From NCBI GenBank assembly GCA_003694905.1, contig RFJM01000346.1:1-6219 (forward strand): a stretch of 6,219 bases of DNA, given 5' to 3'. Both the position numbers and the translations under genes were made by a program. Under the pieces are notes generated by a model. The model did no database searches. It was not told the origin of the DNA and saw nothing but the letters and a program-made list of their open reading frames with translations. Position 1 is the stretch's first letter, and every line of letters begins with the position of its first letter. This DNA comes from Caldilineae bacterium (GTDB lineage: Bacteria; Chloroflexota; Anaerolineae; J102). Shown here in pieces: positions 5,604-6,219 of this stretch.

Positions 5604-5633
5604 GGGGTGCAGTGGGGTGCAGTGGGGCGCCCC
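5604..5633. repeat. Short tandem repeat (GGGGTGCAGT) ending in a GC palindrome
   Basis: The 10-base unit GGGGTGCAGT occurs twice in direct succession (5604-5613, 5614-5623), and a third start (GGGG) runs into the perfect palindrome GGGGCGCCCC (5624-5633). Such a repeat could expand or contract by slippage. No gene overlaps it convincingly. Confidence 0.7.
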
Positions 5634-5650
5634 CGCATCCGCGGTCCCGG

Positions 5651-5673
5651 CCGGCGGCAGCTTCGGCCGCCGG
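5651..5673. repeat. Perfect 8-bp GC hairpin
   Basis: CCGGCGGC (5651-5658) pairs with GCCGCCGG (5666-5673) around AGCTTCG. No T-tract follows, so it is probably not a terminator. It lies among other palindromes near the CATTGCGAG repeat. Confidence 0.55.
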
Positions 5674-5751
5674 GGCTTCAGCCTGGCAGGAAGGACTGGA
5701 CAGCACAGAAAGGCATCGAGCGCCATGCGCAGGCCGCGCCTGGGCGATGAT

Positions 5752-5771
5752 GGGCGACACATGCGTCGCCC
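5752..5771 (+). terminator. Terminator-like hairpin with a weak T-tract
   Basis: GGGCGAC (5752-5758) pairs perfectly with GTCGCCC (5765-5771) around ACATGC and is followed by TCTTCACC. The stem is good but the T-tract is poor, and no gene ends just upstream, so its role is uncertain. It may be only another palindrome of the region. Confidence 0.35.
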
Positions 5772-6061
5772 TCTTCACCTCAACCTTAACCTGCCCCCAT
5801 TGTCCGTGCTCTCTCTCGTGCCACCCATTTGGCCCCCCCTCCTCCTTATCCCAGCAACAGACTTTAGAACCAAGTCTGCCGAACGTAGGCGTAACCGGCT
5901 CGCCGACTCTTGCGATTCGAGACTATTTCATTATAGCCAAACTTTACATTTTTCGTGTGGCTTACCCGCTCCGAAGGCAAGTCCGGTTAACACGAGGTTG
6001 GGCAGCGAATTTCATTTATCCCATTTTGTTCAAGCACGATAGTTTCAGGCGGCTGGACGGC
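5772..6061. other. Gene-free stretch of lower GC content
   Basis: I see no convincing coding sequence here. From about 5900 the sequence is clearly more AT-rich than the rest of the window. It contains a 7-bp hairpin (CAGACTT 5858-5864 with AAGTCTG 5872-5878) and a minus-strand TATAAT around 5930 without a good -35. It may be intergenic DNA of different origin, or decayed coding sequence. The downstream flank of the partial gene at 6062 lacks a clear terminator. Confidence 0.5.
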
Positions 6062-6219
6062 TCATGAACGCAGAATCTTCTCCAGCGGTTTCCCTCGGGC
6101 AAGTTCATCAATCAGTTTATCCAAATAGCGGATCTCTCGCATCAACGGATCTTCAATTTCTTCCACCCGCACCCCACAGACTTTCCCTTTGATCAACGCG
6201 CGATTGGGATTCAGCGCAG
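6062..6219 (-). CDS. C-terminal end of an unidentified protein (partial)
   Basis: On the minus strand the frame is open from the right edge to TGA (6062-6064), giving 51 residues. The sequence looks like a real folded C-terminus: a short strand-like part (KGKVCGVRVEEIEDP) followed by a charged amphipathic helix (IRYLDKLIDELARGKPLEKI) and a short tail ending ILRS. Codon choice is less GC-biased than in dnaN. I do not recognise the family with confidence and assign no function. The start and most of the gene lie outside the window. Confidence 0.7.
   Translation of the reverse strand, partial: ALNPNRALIKGKVCGVRVEEIEDPLMREIRYLDKLIDELARGKPLEKILRS

Noticed and set aside
5513..5633. CRISPR array
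   Set aside because: Repeats are few, of different kinds and without regular spacers; no cas gene is present.
5684..5715. RNase P RNA-like words (AGGAAGGACTGGACA followed by ACAGAAA)
   Set aside because: In real RNase P RNA these cores are far apart and embedded in long conserved helices; here they are adjacent and the rest is missing.
5446..6067. Plus-strand open frames of 150-200 codons (5446-6042, 5612-6067)
   Set aside because: They run through the CATTGCGAG repeat and tandem repeat and their composition is not protein-like; no ribosome binding site was seen.

Overview
The window is GC-rich bacterial chromosome, and Chloroflexota (Anaerolineae or a relative) is my best guess. That guess rests on family recognition: a membrane-anchored LysM/M23-type protein with a long Pro-Thr linker, a duplicated-domain lipoprotein of a kind I associate with that phylum, and a sliding clamp of matching style. 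No 16S rRNA or other decisive marker is present.

Layout, left to right. (1) Positions 1-72 hold the last codons of a plus-strand gene. (2) A minus-strand gene (197-1783) encodes an anchored cell-wall protein with a LysM, a lytic-transglycosylase-like region and an M23-like domain. (3) A divergent intergenic region (1784-2234) carries a probable minus promoter very close to that gene's GTG and a good plus promoter for the next gene. (4) A plus-strand lipoprotein gene (2235-3185) is made of two copies of one roughly 120-residue domain and ends at a strong intrinsic terminator. (5) dnaN (3382-4530), the DNA polymerase III beta clamp, has its own extended -10 promoter and a GTG start; dnaA is not beside it. 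(6) A 14-bp hairpin terminator separates dnaN from a converging minus-strand tRNA operon: a near-consensus promoter, then tRNA-Gly(CCC), tRNA-Ser(CGA) and tRNA-Ser(GGA). None of the three tRNAs encodes CCA. (7) About 1 kb (5035-6061) has no convincing gene. It is crowded with palindromes and contains a CATTGCGAG-type dispersed palindromic repeat, a short tandem repeat and several perfect hairpins, then a less GC-rich stretch. (8) The 3' end of an unidentified minus-strand gene enters from the right edge (6062-6219).

The genes do not form one pathway. They are separate transcription units, each with visible signals: an envelope protein, a surface lipoprotein, a replication clamp and a tRNA cluster. 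I saw no CRISPR array, no transposase and no defence or secretion system. The best leads are the apparently altered catalytic residues of the LysM/M23 protein, the two-copy lipoprotein, and the structured non-coding region to the right of the tRNA operon.
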